Part shown: positions 16,701 through 23,588 of the stretch, one piece after another
Position numbering within the stretch: position 1 is the first letter of the stretch
Layout: every line of letters starts with the position of its first letter
Virus record (IMG/VR): IMGVR_UViG_3300023176_005600
Location: 1-30,157 of that record
Origin: a virus
Direction: 5' to 3' (one strand)
Length of the DNA stretch: 30,157 nucleotides
Notes under the pieces: model-generated
The model's input: only the letters and a program-made list of their open reading frames with translations
Told to the model about the DNA's origin: nothing
The model's database searches: none
Made by a program: the position numbers and the translations under genes

Positions 16701-17016
16701 CCTTCTCATCAGTGTTGAGAATGACGTTGAAGAGATCATGGCTAACTACCTATTTGATTTCAATGAAGATTCTATAAGACTAGAGATCAAAACCCTTGTA
16801 GATAACTACTTAGATGGAGTTAGAGCTGGTGGTGGTATTTATGCTTACCAAGTAATCATGGATTCTTCTAACAACCCTCCTTCTATTATCGATCAGAACA
16901 TCGGTATTATTGATGTAATTATCGAACCTGCTAGAGGTATTCAGAAGTTCATAAACAGAATTACTGTTACAAGAACTGGTGGTATCGCTGCTGGAGGATT
17001 TATCCAATTCGCTTAA
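13720..17016 (+). CDS. gp18: Contractile tail sheath protein
   Basis: 1098 residues. The start (SQFKASGVYTLEFDASEN, then TIRLVVGFSNKGPFNAPVYL) and the end (VHVRDLLISVENDVEEIM, IDVIIEPARGIQKFINRITV) are characteristic of phage tail sheath proteins, whose N- and C-terminal arms interlink neighbouring subunits. It polymerises around the tube and contracts at infection. T4 gp18 has 659 residues; the extra length here is in the middle (about 330-700), Gly/Ser/Thr-rich and beta-like, probably one or more inserted surface domains. Position after the terminase and before the tube genes is the T4 order. The gene is preceded by two candidate late boxes, as expected of a highly expressed virion gene. 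Confidence 0.93.
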   Translation: MAKKIKLDLSQFKASGVYTLEFDASENVILTSQTIRLVVGFSNKGPFNAPVYLPDVTTAVAIFGDIDKTLEAKGSYFHRSIFACLNTGPVFALNLLNLNNDIDSPTADVVNYFGYSIDTEQSNGVLTSRLYSSFYNKERFWFADTDYFLATLSAVDTGRLFNLVNLGKEAISVIVRKSTDAVQPLQGYDVFALDWYGADNVPSFMHPYDYISDYFIDVISVSGDWTDYETLSLDPKWSSYFTRNGFIKSQINNFLSQPDVNIVTSTTGCLIPDFVDLNGNNQYIQTLINNNTPSTGLFCAVDEDAMDDICTNPYKIDLVGHHLIDELTADRDIVDARLNFLSYDQNLTADYLYSQNVTTITDAATGASGSSPDSINVGTLLTIGATSTYGVGATAFDGYDPSLKYGGLHYVVTNSGVTGASLTTAEKNELVSFATPSATSSPYIMGRVTGLSGLTGSVINQFSENDLVKLRVSGVIQTGGEVLLTWTHPLDTASYSAQGVSVTPYSNMVGATSGNISADYYQFASSDYLDITSVSSVTGGTASNALTGQLSTAFYQDLLYGELEDGDQIWLNETGSSINYISYESTIDRDQFAVAYARQFDNVARQNPDNLVDYTAFSTGLPGSKPFASDNIGLPVAAGKTDIVTSVGSINQFIDVITQIDPTNFTISSSPSSPISVGDLIVSTDQDICETVGSNRQYRLTRVTSVAQTTTPNVVQVTTARPLYYYAGSPIQVQKFKSIPQFTRSFDFTYLNGFTMRDSHRPNGTDARVSELLDVMYNTNIAATLAAKDVISFRYIVDTFSGQILPNSKYQLSKLAMMRQKALALINAPSMEQFRESTDPRFTDAPTQTNPYPSLKAQYISEGGNLSLNPSYTFSLPTEDQGAKYAAFYTPYLTVRENNRNVNVPPAAYISNNFVRKFANGEPYSIIAGQKRGVISGQNLVGLEYDFTDEDRGWLEPVGLNPIIKKRGLGVVVFGNQTAYQTVNSAFNLVHVRDLLISVENDVEEIMANYLFDFNEDSIRLEIKTLVDNYLDGVRAGGGIYAYQVIMDSSNNPPSIIDQNIGIIDVIIEPARGIQKFINRITVTRTGGIAAGGFIQFA

Positions 17017-17037
17017 TTTCAAAAAATTGAAAATTCG

Positions 17038-17045
17038 GATAAATA
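17038..17045 (+). promoter_or_regulatory. Degenerate late box GATAAATA before the first tube gene
   Basis: GATAAATA differs from the local octamer by one base and is nearer T4's TATAAATA. It sits 20 bases before ATG 17066. The same leader has an AAAGGA (17051-17056) nine bases before the ATG, one of the few Shine-Dalgarno-like tracts in the window. Confidence 0.4.
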
Positions 17046-17065
17046 TAAAAAAAGGACAAGACTAA

Positions 17066-17620
17066 ATGGCTGGTTTACCACATTACCAAAATTCCATAAA
17101 CTCGGTTAATAAATTTGAGCCGGTTTACCTTAACCAATTTGAGGTAAATGTTATACCACCTGCGGCTGTTTCTGGAGGTCCAGTGCTACTAGAACAAGTT
17201 GTTTCTGTAAGTGGTTTGGATGTGGATAAAAACCCTAGCTTTGTATCTCAGAAATATAAGTTTGCAAAGAGGAACTATGCTGGAGGTAAACCAGATACAA
17301 CAACTCTGGATCTTGGTTTAAAGTTTACTGTCAACCTTGACGATGCTAATTCAATGTACGTCTTTAAGACGATGAGACAGTGGACTGATTTAATTTACAA
17401 TCCATTGACAGGGGCGCAAGGAATTAAAGCAGATTATACTGGGACAATCGTTGTGTCTGTCTTCAATAAAAATGGTGATGTATTTAGGAGAATTACTCTT
17501 AAGGATTGCTTCCCACTAAAAGCAATTGATCCTATGGAGCTAGAATACGTAAATGGTACTACGCTCTATGAGATTAATATGACTTGGGCAGTTGATTACT
17601 GGGACGATTTATTCCTATAA
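17066..17620 (+). CDS. gp19: Tail tube protein
   Basis: 184 residues (T4 gp19 is 163). Typical gp19 landmarks: start with YQNSINSVNKFEPVYLNQFE, the RNYAGGKPDTTTLDLGLKF strand pair, MYVFKTMRQWTDLIYNP, and the ending LYEINMTWAVDYWDDLFL. It stacks as hexameric rings forming the inner tube through which DNA passes. It follows the sheath gene as in T4. Its sequence is closely related to the next gene's product. Confidence 0.92.
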   Translation: MAGLPHYQNSINSVNKFEPVYLNQFEVNVIPPAAVSGGPVLLEQVVSVSGLDVDKNPSFVSQKYKFAKRNYAGGKPDTTTLDLGLKFTVNLDDANSMYVFKTMRQWTDLIYNPLTGAQGIKADYTGTIVVSVFNKNGDVFRRITLKDCFPLKAIDPMELEYVNGTTLYEINMTWAVDYWDDLFL

Positions 17621-17637
17621 AATATAACAAAGCATAA

Positions 17638-18216
17638 ATGGCAGGTTTACCACATTTTAACAACTCTAAGGCAGCAAGGAATAACTACGAGCCGGTTTTC
17701 TTAAACCAGTTTGAGGTTCTTATAACTCCACCTAACGGTATCAATCTTGCTAATACTACATTTAAGGGTGAGAATATACTTACTCAGCAAGTGAAGAGTA
17801 TTTCTGCCTTACAAGTTGATATACAGCCAGCTGATGCTGTTACCCAATATTACAAGTTTGCTGAAAGAAGGTATGCTGGTGGTGAACCATCTACATCTGA
17901 TGTACAGTTTAATATGTCTTTCGAAGTGAACCTTAATGAGGACAATTCTATGGTTCTTTATAAGGTTTTAAGACAATGGTCTGATTTAATTTACAATCCA
18001 TTAACTGGAGCAATGGGTCTTAAAAGAGATTATGTTGGTTCTATGGTAGTTTCTGTTTTTAATAAACAAGGTGATGTCTTCAGGAGGATAACACTGAACA
18101 ATTGTTTCTTGGTAGAGCCAATTACTCCAATGAACCTTTCTTACGATATCGGAGATGCTCTTTATACCATTGATACTACATGGAAGTCAGATTACTGGAA
18201 CGACCTATTCCTTTAA
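17638..18216 (+). CDS. Second tail tube-like protein (gp19 paralogue)
   Basis: 192 residues. Aligns end to end with the preceding gene: shared MAGLPH.N start, EPVFLNQFEV, RRYAGGEPSTSDVQF, RQWSDLIYNPLTGAMGLK, VVSVFNKQGDVFRRITL and a final DYWNDLFL. Differences cluster in the loop at 35-60, where it has a longer insert. Either a minor tube component (terminator or initiator ring) or a second major tube subunit. Separated from the first copy by 17 bases, so co-transcribed. Gene duplication is the simplest origin. Confidence 0.88.
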   Translation: MAGLPHFNNSKAARNNYEPVFLNQFEVLITPPNGINLANTTFKGENILTQQVKSISALQVDIQPADAVTQYYKFAERRYAGGEPSTSDVQFNMSFEVNLNEDNSMVLYKVLRQWSDLIYNPLTGAMGLKRDYVGSMVVSVFNKQGDVFRRITLNNCFLVEPITPMNLSYDIGDALYTIDTTWKSDYWNDLFL

Positions 18217-18260
18217 TACGGAACTTAACTCCAATTTTTTTCTATAATTTCTGGTTTTTT

Positions 18261-18279
18261 TATACCAACGGTATATAAA
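18261..18279 (+). promoter_or_regulatory. Palindrome with TATATAAA immediately before the gp26-like gene
   Basis: TATACC-AAC-GGTATA (18261-18275) is a six-pair inverted repeat merging into TATATAAA (18272-18279), only four bases before ATG 18284. If the TATATAAA were a late box, transcription would start at or inside the gene, perhaps favouring the ATG at 18293; otherwise the hairpin would mask the ribosome site. A T7 run and a T-rich stretch just upstream could end the tube transcript. Confidence 0.3.
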
Positions 18280-18283
18280 GAAA

Positions 18284-19351
18284 ATGTCAAATATGTCCGA
18301 TAATAACCTTTCTCCAGAAGAAATACTCAGGGAAAAAGAAATCGCTGGTGGTATTAAATATGATGAACCAGATGGCTTGAATCTGGATACAGAGCTACAA
18401 GAAAATATTTATCCAGAAAAGCAGCCCGAAAATACAGAAGACCCTCTTGGTAACATTCATGAAGGTAAAGTTGAAAGTCAACCTTATGTGCAAGAGGCCG
18501 AATCTAAACCATTAGACCTTGGGTGGAAAAACCTCCCGATGGGGATGTTACCCTCTCAGGGATTATTTTATCCGGAAGCAACAAGAATAGCTATCAGACC
18601 AGCGGAGGTCAGGGAAATACGACAATTCTCAACAATAGATGAGGATGACATGCTAGATATAGATAACAAGCTTAATTTCATTCTTGAGGCATGCTGTAAA
18701 GTTAAGTTTGAGGAAAACGGAGGTCTTGTGTCTTACCGGGACCTAAAGCAAGAAGATAGGTTCTTTATCATCATGGCTATAAGGGACTTAACTTTTGTTA
18801 AGGGGGAAAACAGGATTATTGTAAACCCTGAAGGTGGATGCACTACAAAAGGATGCTCTGGGATGGAAGGTATTGAGCTTAGAACTGGTGTGTTGAGCAA
18901 TTATGATATAGATCGGGATTTGCTTAAATATTATTCCACTACCGAAAGAGGTTTTGTTTTCCCTATTAGAAGAATAGGGAAAACTATAAAAATGTCGCCA
19001 CCGTCAATTGGTGTAACAAAAGCAATATCATCTTTTGTTGCTGATTGTGTTGCAAAGGGTGAAGAAGTCGACAAGAGTTTTATAAAAATAGCTCCATTTT
19101 ATTTTAATGATTGGAGAGGTCTTGATTATTTTAAAATCAAAGAGACTATGGTTTCTTCTTTGGAAGAATGGACAAAGGAGGAGTTTTCTGCTTATTTTGA
19201 ATTAGCAGAAAAAATCAAGATAGGAACAAATCTAAGGGTAAGAGTAAAATGTGATTCTTGCGGTGCTGGGGAGGTCACCGCTCCAATTTACTTTCCCTCC
19301 GGGTTCAGATCTCTTTTCGTTATTTCAGATATCTTTAGAGAATTATTTTGA
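18284..19351 (+). CDS. gp26: Baseplate hub protein, gp26-like (T4_baseplate family)
   Basis: 355 residues. From about 80 on it follows the T4 baseplate family (PF12322 from memory): LPMGMLPSQGLFYPEATRIA, REIRQFSTIDEDDMLDIDNK, LNFILEACCKVKF, YRDLKQEDRFFIIMAIRDLT and a Cys pair region (CTTKGC, 186-191; CDSCG, 323-327) suggesting a zinc ribbon. The first 75 residues are acidic and low complexity. gp26 belongs to the central hub at the tail tip. The reading frame ends at TGA 19349-19351, but the sequence after residue 338 looks unlike the family end, while the +1 frame continues naturally (see next entry). ATG 18293 is an alternative start. Confidence 0.75.
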   Translation: MSNMSDNNLSPEEILREKEIAGGIKYDEPDGLNLDTELQENIYPEKQPENTEDPLGNIHEGKVESQPYVQEAESKPLDLGWKNLPMGMLPSQGLFYPEATRIAIRPAEVREIRQFSTIDEDDMLDIDNKLNFILEACCKVKFEENGGLVSYRDLKQEDRFFIIMAIRDLTFVKGENRIIVNPEGGCTTKGCSGMEGIELRTGVLSNYDIDRDLLKYYSTTERGFVFPIRRIGKTIKMSPPSIGVTKAISSFVADCVAKGEEVDKSFIKIAPFYFNDWRGLDYFKIKETMVSSLEEWTKEEFSAYFELAEKIKIGTNLRVRVKCDSCGAGEVTAPIYFPSGFRSLFVISDIFRELF

Positions 19352-19526
19352 TCTCAAGTTCCGTCTTTGGAGAGAACACACAATAGATCCTAATTGGCTA
19401 GAGTCAGTTCCTTTTTATGAATATCAGATTTGGCTAGATAAATTAAACGACTCTGTTGAAGAGGAGAACAAGAAAAAACTCCAGGAGAGTGGCCAGACCG
19501 AGGTCTTTAGCTTTAACAATAAGTGA
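19299..19526 (+). CDS. Probable +1-frame continuation of the gp26-like gene
   Basis: This frame is open from 19248 to TGA 19524-19526 but contains no ATG; only a GTG at 19251, deep inside the gp26-like gene. The part beyond the overlap reads as a real protein: NYFDLKFRLWREH, DPNWLESVPFYEYQIWL and a charged helix EEENKKKLQES. A +1 shift at TTT CCC T (19292-19298) would join residue 338 to it and give a protein of about 413 residues. Alternatives are an assembly indel, or a separate small gene with a non-ATG start. Similar short tail proteins that end in a hydrophobic mPFYE-type helix are known as assembly factors in other phages. Confidence 0.5.
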   Translation, partial: PGSDLFSLFQISLENYFDLKFRLWREHTIDPNWLESVPFYEYQIWLDKLNDSVEEENKKKLQESGQTEVFSFNNK

Positions 19527-19541
19527 TAATCGTTAATGTCT

Positions 19542-19549
19542 GATATATA
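19542..19549 (+). promoter_or_regulatory. Late promoter-like box GATATATA
   Basis: Exact octamer with 24 bases to ATG 19574. It lies within an inverted repeat TCTGAT/ATCAGA (19539-19555). Confidence 0.65.
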
Positions 19550-19573
19550 ATCAGAAAATAACCCAATCTGTTA

Positions 19574-20992
19574 ATGGTAAACGGATCTGACAAATTGCTA
19601 AGAGAACTTACTACTCTTTCTTCAAATTTTGATTCACTTTATCAAGAGCTTAAGGAATCTACTAAGGCTAATATAGAATCCTCCGAGAGTATAAAGAATC
19701 TGACAAGTGATATTAAAAAAGGAGCTATGCCCAGCGGGCAAGATTTGGAAAAGGCTTTTAAGGGATTTACCGAGTCTTTTACTAAAACGATAACTTCTGA
19801 GAATGATAAGCTCATCAGCGATTTAAAGGATAGTATTTCCAAGTCTCTTATTGAATCCTCCTCTAATTTTATTTCAAATTTACCTAGTCAAATTGCACAA
19901 GTAAAATCCGGAGAGCCAATAGATTTTAAAGGTATCCTGAGTAGTGGTGTAAAAAATGTTTTCTCTGATGTTATACCAAAAATTCCTGGACTGAAACAGG
20001 GTGGTACTGTTGAGGGTGATGGTATTGCGGTTGTTGGTGAGGGTGGACCAGAGCTTGTTAAGTTAGATAAAGGCAATAAAGTTAGGACTATGGAGCAGCA
20101 GATGATGGATATGATGCTTGCGGAAGAGAGAGAAAAAAATATAAAACTTGGAAGAATTGTACAACAAAACCCATTGCAAGCTGCACTTTCTAAGATTACA
20201 TCCGACTCAAAGCTTATTAGCGAGTTTATAGAGTATTCTAAAAATGACCTAGACGAAAGTGACCAGCAGGAGCTTTTGGCTGATCCTGATTACCTAAAGG
20301 ATGAATTTGATTATTTCCTCAGCGAAAGAGACCGAGAATATTTTACTCAAGAGGATCTTCAAAAGTTATCTTCGGCCTCGAATGCTCCTAAGGTAGAGAC
20401 GATAAAGGATACAGAGGTTCTCAAGACTCCAAACCCAAGCGTTCCTAAAGTGGAGACAATAAAGGATACCGAAGTTCTCAAGACCTCAACACCAGTTGTA
20501 CCTCAAAAATCTGAGGTGACGCCTAAACAAGATTTGGTTTCAGAACAATCTAAACTTAAGTCAGGTATATCCGGCGTAAATGATATAACAGCTTTGGTTA
20601 AATCAAAAATAGAAGATGCAAGGAAAAAAGGATCTGATGCTATGAGTCAAGTTGTAAGTACCTCGCAAGAGCTAAAGGAGAGAGTAACAAAACCATTTAA
20701 TAAAGAAAGCGAAGGTAGTGGTGGTTCTAGTGCTAATAAATCTTCTAATGCTTTGGAAAAAATTAATCAAGCAACCGCAGCTCTGAAAGAATCCTCTTCT
20801 CCAACAAGCAGTACACCAGCAAAAAAGTCAAAAGAATCTTCTGCATCAAATACTCCTGCATCTTCCGACACAATGACTTCTAAGGACGTAAAGGAGATGA
20901 AATCTTTGCTTGCTTCGATATACCAAGCACTTAGATCACCGCTAACAATTGTTAACGACGTTCCGTTTAGACCAACGTCAAACAATTTCTAG
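19574..20992 (+). CDS. Structural protein with tape-measure-type motif
   Basis: 472 residues. The first 110 are helical and Ser/Lys/Glu-rich like the coiled-coil part of tape measures. A clear motif follows (141-170): KQGGTVEGDGIAVVGEGGPE then LVKLDKGNKV, the VGE.GPEL element found near the ends of many tail tape measure and tail-tip proteins. The rest is low complexity (Lys, Ser, Thr, Glu), with a 19-residue tandem repeat at about 272-309 and a conserved-looking last 40 residues (MKSLLASIYQALRSPLTIVN). T4 gp29 has 590 residues and other tape measures are often longer, so this may be a tail-tip component or a shortened tape measure rather than the length ruler itself. Preceded by its own late box. 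Confidence 0.5.
   Translation: MVNGSDKLLRELTTLSSNFDSLYQELKESTKANIESSESIKNLTSDIKKGAMPSGQDLEKAFKGFTESFTKTITSENDKLISDLKDSISKSLIESSSNFISNLPSQIAQVKSGEPIDFKGILSSGVKNVFSDVIPKIPGLKQGGTVEGDGIAVVGEGGPELVKLDKGNKVRTMEQQMMDMMLAEEREKNIKLGRIVQQNPLQAALSKITSDSKLISEFIEYSKNDLDESDQQELLADPDYLKDEFDYFLSERDREYFTQEDLQKLSSASNAPKVETIKDTEVLKTPNPSVPKVETIKDTEVLKTSTPVVPQKSEVTPKQDLVSEQSKLKSGISGVNDITALVKSKIEDARKKGSDAMSQVVSTSQELKERVTKPFNKESEGSGGSSANKSSNALEKINQATAALKESSSPTSSTPAKKSKESSASNTPASSDTMTSKDVKEMKSLLASIYQALRSPLTIVNDVPFRPTSNNF
20387..20500 (+). repeat. Two-copy 57-base tandem repeat inside the tape-measure-like gene
   Basis: Units 20387-20443 and 20444-20500 encode PKVETIKDTEVLKT plus five variable residues. The shared 14 codons differ mostly at third positions, so the duplication is under protein-level selection or not recent. 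Confidence 0.85.
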
Positions 20993-21000
20993 CAATTGTT
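20981..21000 (+). terminator. Possible weak terminator at the end of the late block
   Basis: AACAATT/AATTGTT, seven pairs with a six-base loop that includes the TAG stop of the preceding gene. It is AT-rich and followed by TATAACTTCATTTTTT rather than an immediate T-run, so termination is uncertain. Confidence 0.3.
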
Positions 21001-21012
21001 TATAACTTCATT

Positions 21013-21031
21013 TTTTCCCAACGTGGGAAAA
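21013..21031 (+). other. Perfect hairpin or operator before the dCMP deaminase gene
   Basis: TTTTCCCA-ACG-TGGGAAAA, an eight-pair perfect inverted repeat with a three-base centre. No T-run follows on either strand. It lies four bases upstream of a TATATTTG box, a position where a protein-binding operator would act. Confidence 0.45.
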
Positions 21032-21034
21032 CGT

Positions 21035-21042
21035 TATATTTG
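21035..21042 (+). promoter_or_regulatory. Possible host-type promoter box TATATTTG
   Basis: TATATTTG fits the -7 consensus TAnnTTTG of Bacteroidota primary sigma factors. A good TTTG at the -33 place is not evident (T-run at 21011-21016 instead). It would drive the deaminase/sigma block, which lacks a GATATATA box. Confidence 0.3.
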
Positions 21043-21074
21043 TTTCTCAACTACTTTTTAATCCTGAACCGAGA

Positions 21075-21635
21075 ATGGAAGAAGCATTTATTGATCCCTC
21101 TGATTTTTTCACCAAAGAAGATCTAGCAAAAGGAGATTATTGGATAGCAAGTCCAAGCCTTAGCAGAGTTATTACCTCGGATGATAATTTCAAAGAAATA
21201 GACGAAACCTTTTATTCCATTAAGGATAGGAAGATGGATAGGGTCTATCTAGAAATGGCAAAGGTGTGGGCTACTAATTCTTATTGCGAAAGGATGAAAG
21301 TTGGTAGTCTTATTGTGAAAGATAAATCTATTATATCTGACGGCTATAACGGTTCACCCACAGGTTTTCCAAACGTCTGCGAAGATTCATCTCACGTCAC
21401 TTTACCTCATGTATTACATGCAGAGGCTAATGCGATTACTAAGTTGGCTAAGAGTACACAAAGCTCTGATGGTGCGACACTTTATGTTACAGTATCTCCT
21501 TGCTTTGAATGCTCTAAACTTATTATTCAGAGTGGGGTAAAAAGATTAGTGTTTAAGGAGTTATATAGAAAACTCGAATCGCTTAAGTTTTTATTCGACG
21601 CTGGAATTGAACTTGTTAGATTAAATAATAAATAG
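21075..21635 (+). CDS. cd: Deoxycytidylate (dCMP) deaminase
   Basis: 186 residues. Zinc-dependent cytidine deaminase fold: His115-Ala-Glu117 (LHAEANAI) and Cys143-x2-Cys146 (SPCFECSK), preceded by MKVGSLIVKDKSIISDGYNG and GSPTGFPNVCED, the arrangement of phage and bacterial dCMP deaminases. It converts dCMP to dUMP to supply thymidylate for DNA synthesis. The usual family start corresponds to about residue 54 (MDRVYLEMAK); here 53 extra residues (acidic, aromatic) precede it, and ATG 21234 is an alternative start. First gene of a block outside the late-box group, consistent with expression before the virion genes. Confidence 0.9.
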   Translation: MEEAFIDPSDFFTKEDLAKGDYWIASPSLSRVITSDDNFKEIDETFYSIKDRKMDRVYLEMAKVWATNSYCERMKVGSLIVKDKSIISDGYNGSPTGFPNVCEDSSHVTLPHVLHAEANAITKLAKSTQSSDGATLYVTVSPCFECSKLIIQSGVKRLVFKELYRKLESLKFLFDAGIELVRLNNK

Positions 21636-21669
21636 GAGGTAAAAAAGGAAATTACTGGGGGAATCAAAA

Positions 21670-22287
21670 ATGGCAAAAGAAAAGAATATTCAAGTTTTAG
21701 CTGAAAGCTTCATTCAGACTAAAGGAGAGAGGGAATTCCGGCCTCTCTATGAAAGGGTAAAACCCGGAGTACTAAACCACTGTTATGGAATTCTTAAAGA
21801 CTTTGAGTTGGCCGAGGATGCTTTCTTAAATGCAATGTCAAAAGTATGGCAGAAGATAGATCAATATGACCGCGAGAGGGGTAACTTTTCTACCTGGTGT
21901 TATAATATAGCTAGGAACGAATCTCTTTTACTTCTTAAGAGCAGGAAGCGATATATTTCACAAACTTCTGAAGAGATGGAGTACACTTCGGCGAAAGCTG
22001 AGGAAAGAAACCCTTCTTATGATATAGAAGACGACCCTCTCTGGGAATTTCTTTGTGGAGGAAATGATATTGACGATGTTTATGAACAAGTCATCGATGA
22101 GATCAAAGACCTTCCTCTTATCTATCGGGATATTATGATTGATCGTGAGATTAATGGAATGAAATACAAAGATATAGCCGATAAGTATGGAATAAAGAAG
22201 AGGTCTATTGCTACAAGAATTAGAAGAGCCCGTACTAAAATCCGAAAGAAAATGGAGGATGCTATGGGAAAATCTGATTTTAAATAA
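21670..22287 (+). CDS. ECF-like sigma-70 family factor
   Basis: 205 residues. Region 2 at about 22-94: FRPLYERVKPGVLNHCYG, DFELAEDAFLNAMSKVWQKI and FSTWCYNIARNESLLLLKSR, the pattern that binds core polymerase and the -10 element. Region 4 at about 137-196: VIDEIKDLPLIYRDIM and a helix-turn-helix KYKDIADKYGIKKRSIATRI. Linker of 40 acidic residues, no regions 1 or 3, as in group 4 (ECF) factors. It would redirect host RNA polymerase to a class of phage promoters; it is distinct from the gp55 homologue at 29629. Its leader has purine tracts AGGAGGT (21634-21640) and GGGGGA (21657-21662), of which only the second is at workable distance from the ATG. Confidence 0.85.
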   Translation: MAKEKNIQVLAESFIQTKGEREFRPLYERVKPGVLNHCYGILKDFELAEDAFLNAMSKVWQKIDQYDRERGNFSTWCYNIARNESLLLLKSRKRYISQTSEEMEYTSAKAEERNPSYDIEDDPLWEFLCGGNDIDDVYEQVIDEIKDLPLIYRDIMIDREINGMKYKDIADKYGIKKRSIATRIRRARTKIRKKMEDAMGKSDFK

Positions 22288-22748
22288 TGGGAAGAATACT
22301 AGCTATATTTAGGATATTAAAGATCATTAGGGAGTTAAGGGTATACTCCCAATACAGGTCCACTGTAAAGGATGAGAGCATGAACTCTCCCTTTTGGACA
22401 CGGTTGAGGCTGAGACATGATTGGCTTGGTAGAATTTACACTGTTGTAAATTTACCGCCGGAGGTAACACAATCTAGGGATTTCCCTGTCGATGCAAGAC
22501 CTGCCTACGTTTTTGAAGAGATTAAATCGGTAAACGACTACTTAACTAAGCTAAATTTGCAAGAGATTATTACTCCCGTACTTAAGCCTCTACCTGAAAC
22601 AAACGGGGATTCCTATTTGGTTATTTATTACTTCTTTTTTAGGCATTTGTCTTGGCTTTGGATTTTAAGATTTTTATTAGAGGTAACTGCTATTACTTTT
22701 GTTTTTTTGAAATTGGAATTAATTATAACTTATTTGGGATTTGCTTAA
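22287..22748 (+). CDS. Membrane-associated protein of unknown function
   Basis: 153 residues, starting at TAATG shared with the sigma factor stop. A basic N-terminus (ILKIIRELRVYSQYRS), a soluble part with WLGRIYTVVNLPPEV and a hydrophobic C-terminus containing one or two membrane segments (about 107-124 and 127-150). Not recognised. Tight coupling to the sigma factor gene and the nuclease gene suggests the three are made together, but no functional link can be read from the sequence. Confidence 0.65.
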   Translation: MGRILAIFRILKIIRELRVYSQYRSTVKDESMNSPFWTRLRLRHDWLGRIYTVVNLPPEVTQSRDFPVDARPAYVFEEIKSVNDYLTKLNLQEIITPVLKPLPETNGDSYLVIYYFFFRHLSWLWILRFLLEVTAITFVFLKLELIITYLGFA

Positions 22749-23547
22749 TTTAGAGAAGACAAAACAGGATTATCAAAAGAAGCTAGATATTTTTAAGGAC
22801 TCTAGATTTATTTTTAACGAGTCTGTTCATACATATCATTTTGATGGGGTCAAATATGATTCTGTTACTACCTTTCTTAAAAAGTTTAAAGTCCCCTTTG
22901 ATCGTGAGTATTGGGCTAATAGAAAAGCCGATGAAAGAGGTGTAGACGTTTCTGTTATAAAATCCGAATGGCAAGAAAAAGCGAATGTTGCAAATGCTCT
23001 TGGAACCAAGGTTCATAAGTGGATAGAAGATTACTGGACAGGATTGGATCCTGAAATGCCAGAAGACCCGGAAGTTAGGAGTAGGGTCGAAAAATTCTTA
23101 GTCCTTAGAGATGAAAGATTTACAGACCTTGTGCCACTGGAGTCTGAGTTAAAGGTATTTTCGAAAAAATGGAGATTAGCTGGAACCGTGGATCAACCCT
23201 TTCTTATGTGGGACAAGAAAGAAAATAAGCTTTTGTTCCTCATCGGTGATTGGAAGACCAATAAGGAATTTAAGGACGATAATCATCCAAAGGGTAGATT
23301 CAAAAAACTTTTGCATCCTTTCGTGGATCTTTATGAGAATTCTCATAATGAATATTCCATACAAATTAGCCTGTATAGGCTAATAATAGAGGAAGAAACC
23401 GGATTAGAAACCCATGGAGGTTTCCTTTGCCACATTGGGCCTCAAGACAAACCTAAACTATATCCTGTAAAAGACTTACGAGAAAGACTTAAGATATATT
23501 TGCAACATAATCGGGAAGAATTCGATGTTTTCGATATCTCCGAGTGA
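22741..23547 (+). CDS. PD-(D/E)XK nuclease, RecB/Cas4-like
   Basis: 268 residues. Motifs in family order: ESVHTYHFDGVKYDSVTT (27-44), GTKVHKWIE (88-96, His92), VPLESELKVFS (131-141), AGTVDQPFLM (148-156, Asp151), IGDWKTNK (168-175, Asp170 and Lys172) and SIQISLYR (206-213, the Q-x3-Y motif). These are the active-site motifs of RecB-type nucleases, which cut DNA ends or process single strands with metal ions. Start assigned to TTG 22741, overlapping the previous gene by eight bases, because no ATG occurs until about residue 106 and conserved sequence begins near residue 22. No helicase domain, so it acts alone or with a partner in recombination or host DNA degradation. Confidence 0.85.
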   Translation: MLNLEKTKQDYQKKLDIFKDSRFIFNESVHTYHFDGVKYDSVTTFLKKFKVPFDREYWANRKADERGVDVSVIKSEWQEKANVANALGTKVHKWIEDYWTGLDPEMPEDPEVRSRVEKFLVLRDERFTDLVPLESELKVFSKKWRLAGTVDQPFLMWDKKENKLLFLIGDWKTNKEFKDDNHPKGRFKKLLHPFVDLYENSHNEYSIQISLYRLIIEEETGLETHGGFLCHIGPQDKPKLYPVKDLRERLKIYLQHNREEFDVFDISE

Positions 23548-23588
23548 AACATTACTGTTTAAATAACTAAAAAATAAAAAGAAATCAA

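Noticed and set aside
21634-21640. AGGAGGT as ribosome site for a small gene or for the sigma factor
   Set aside because: It is 29 bases from the sigma ATG and no usable start codon with a meaningful frame lies at the right distance.
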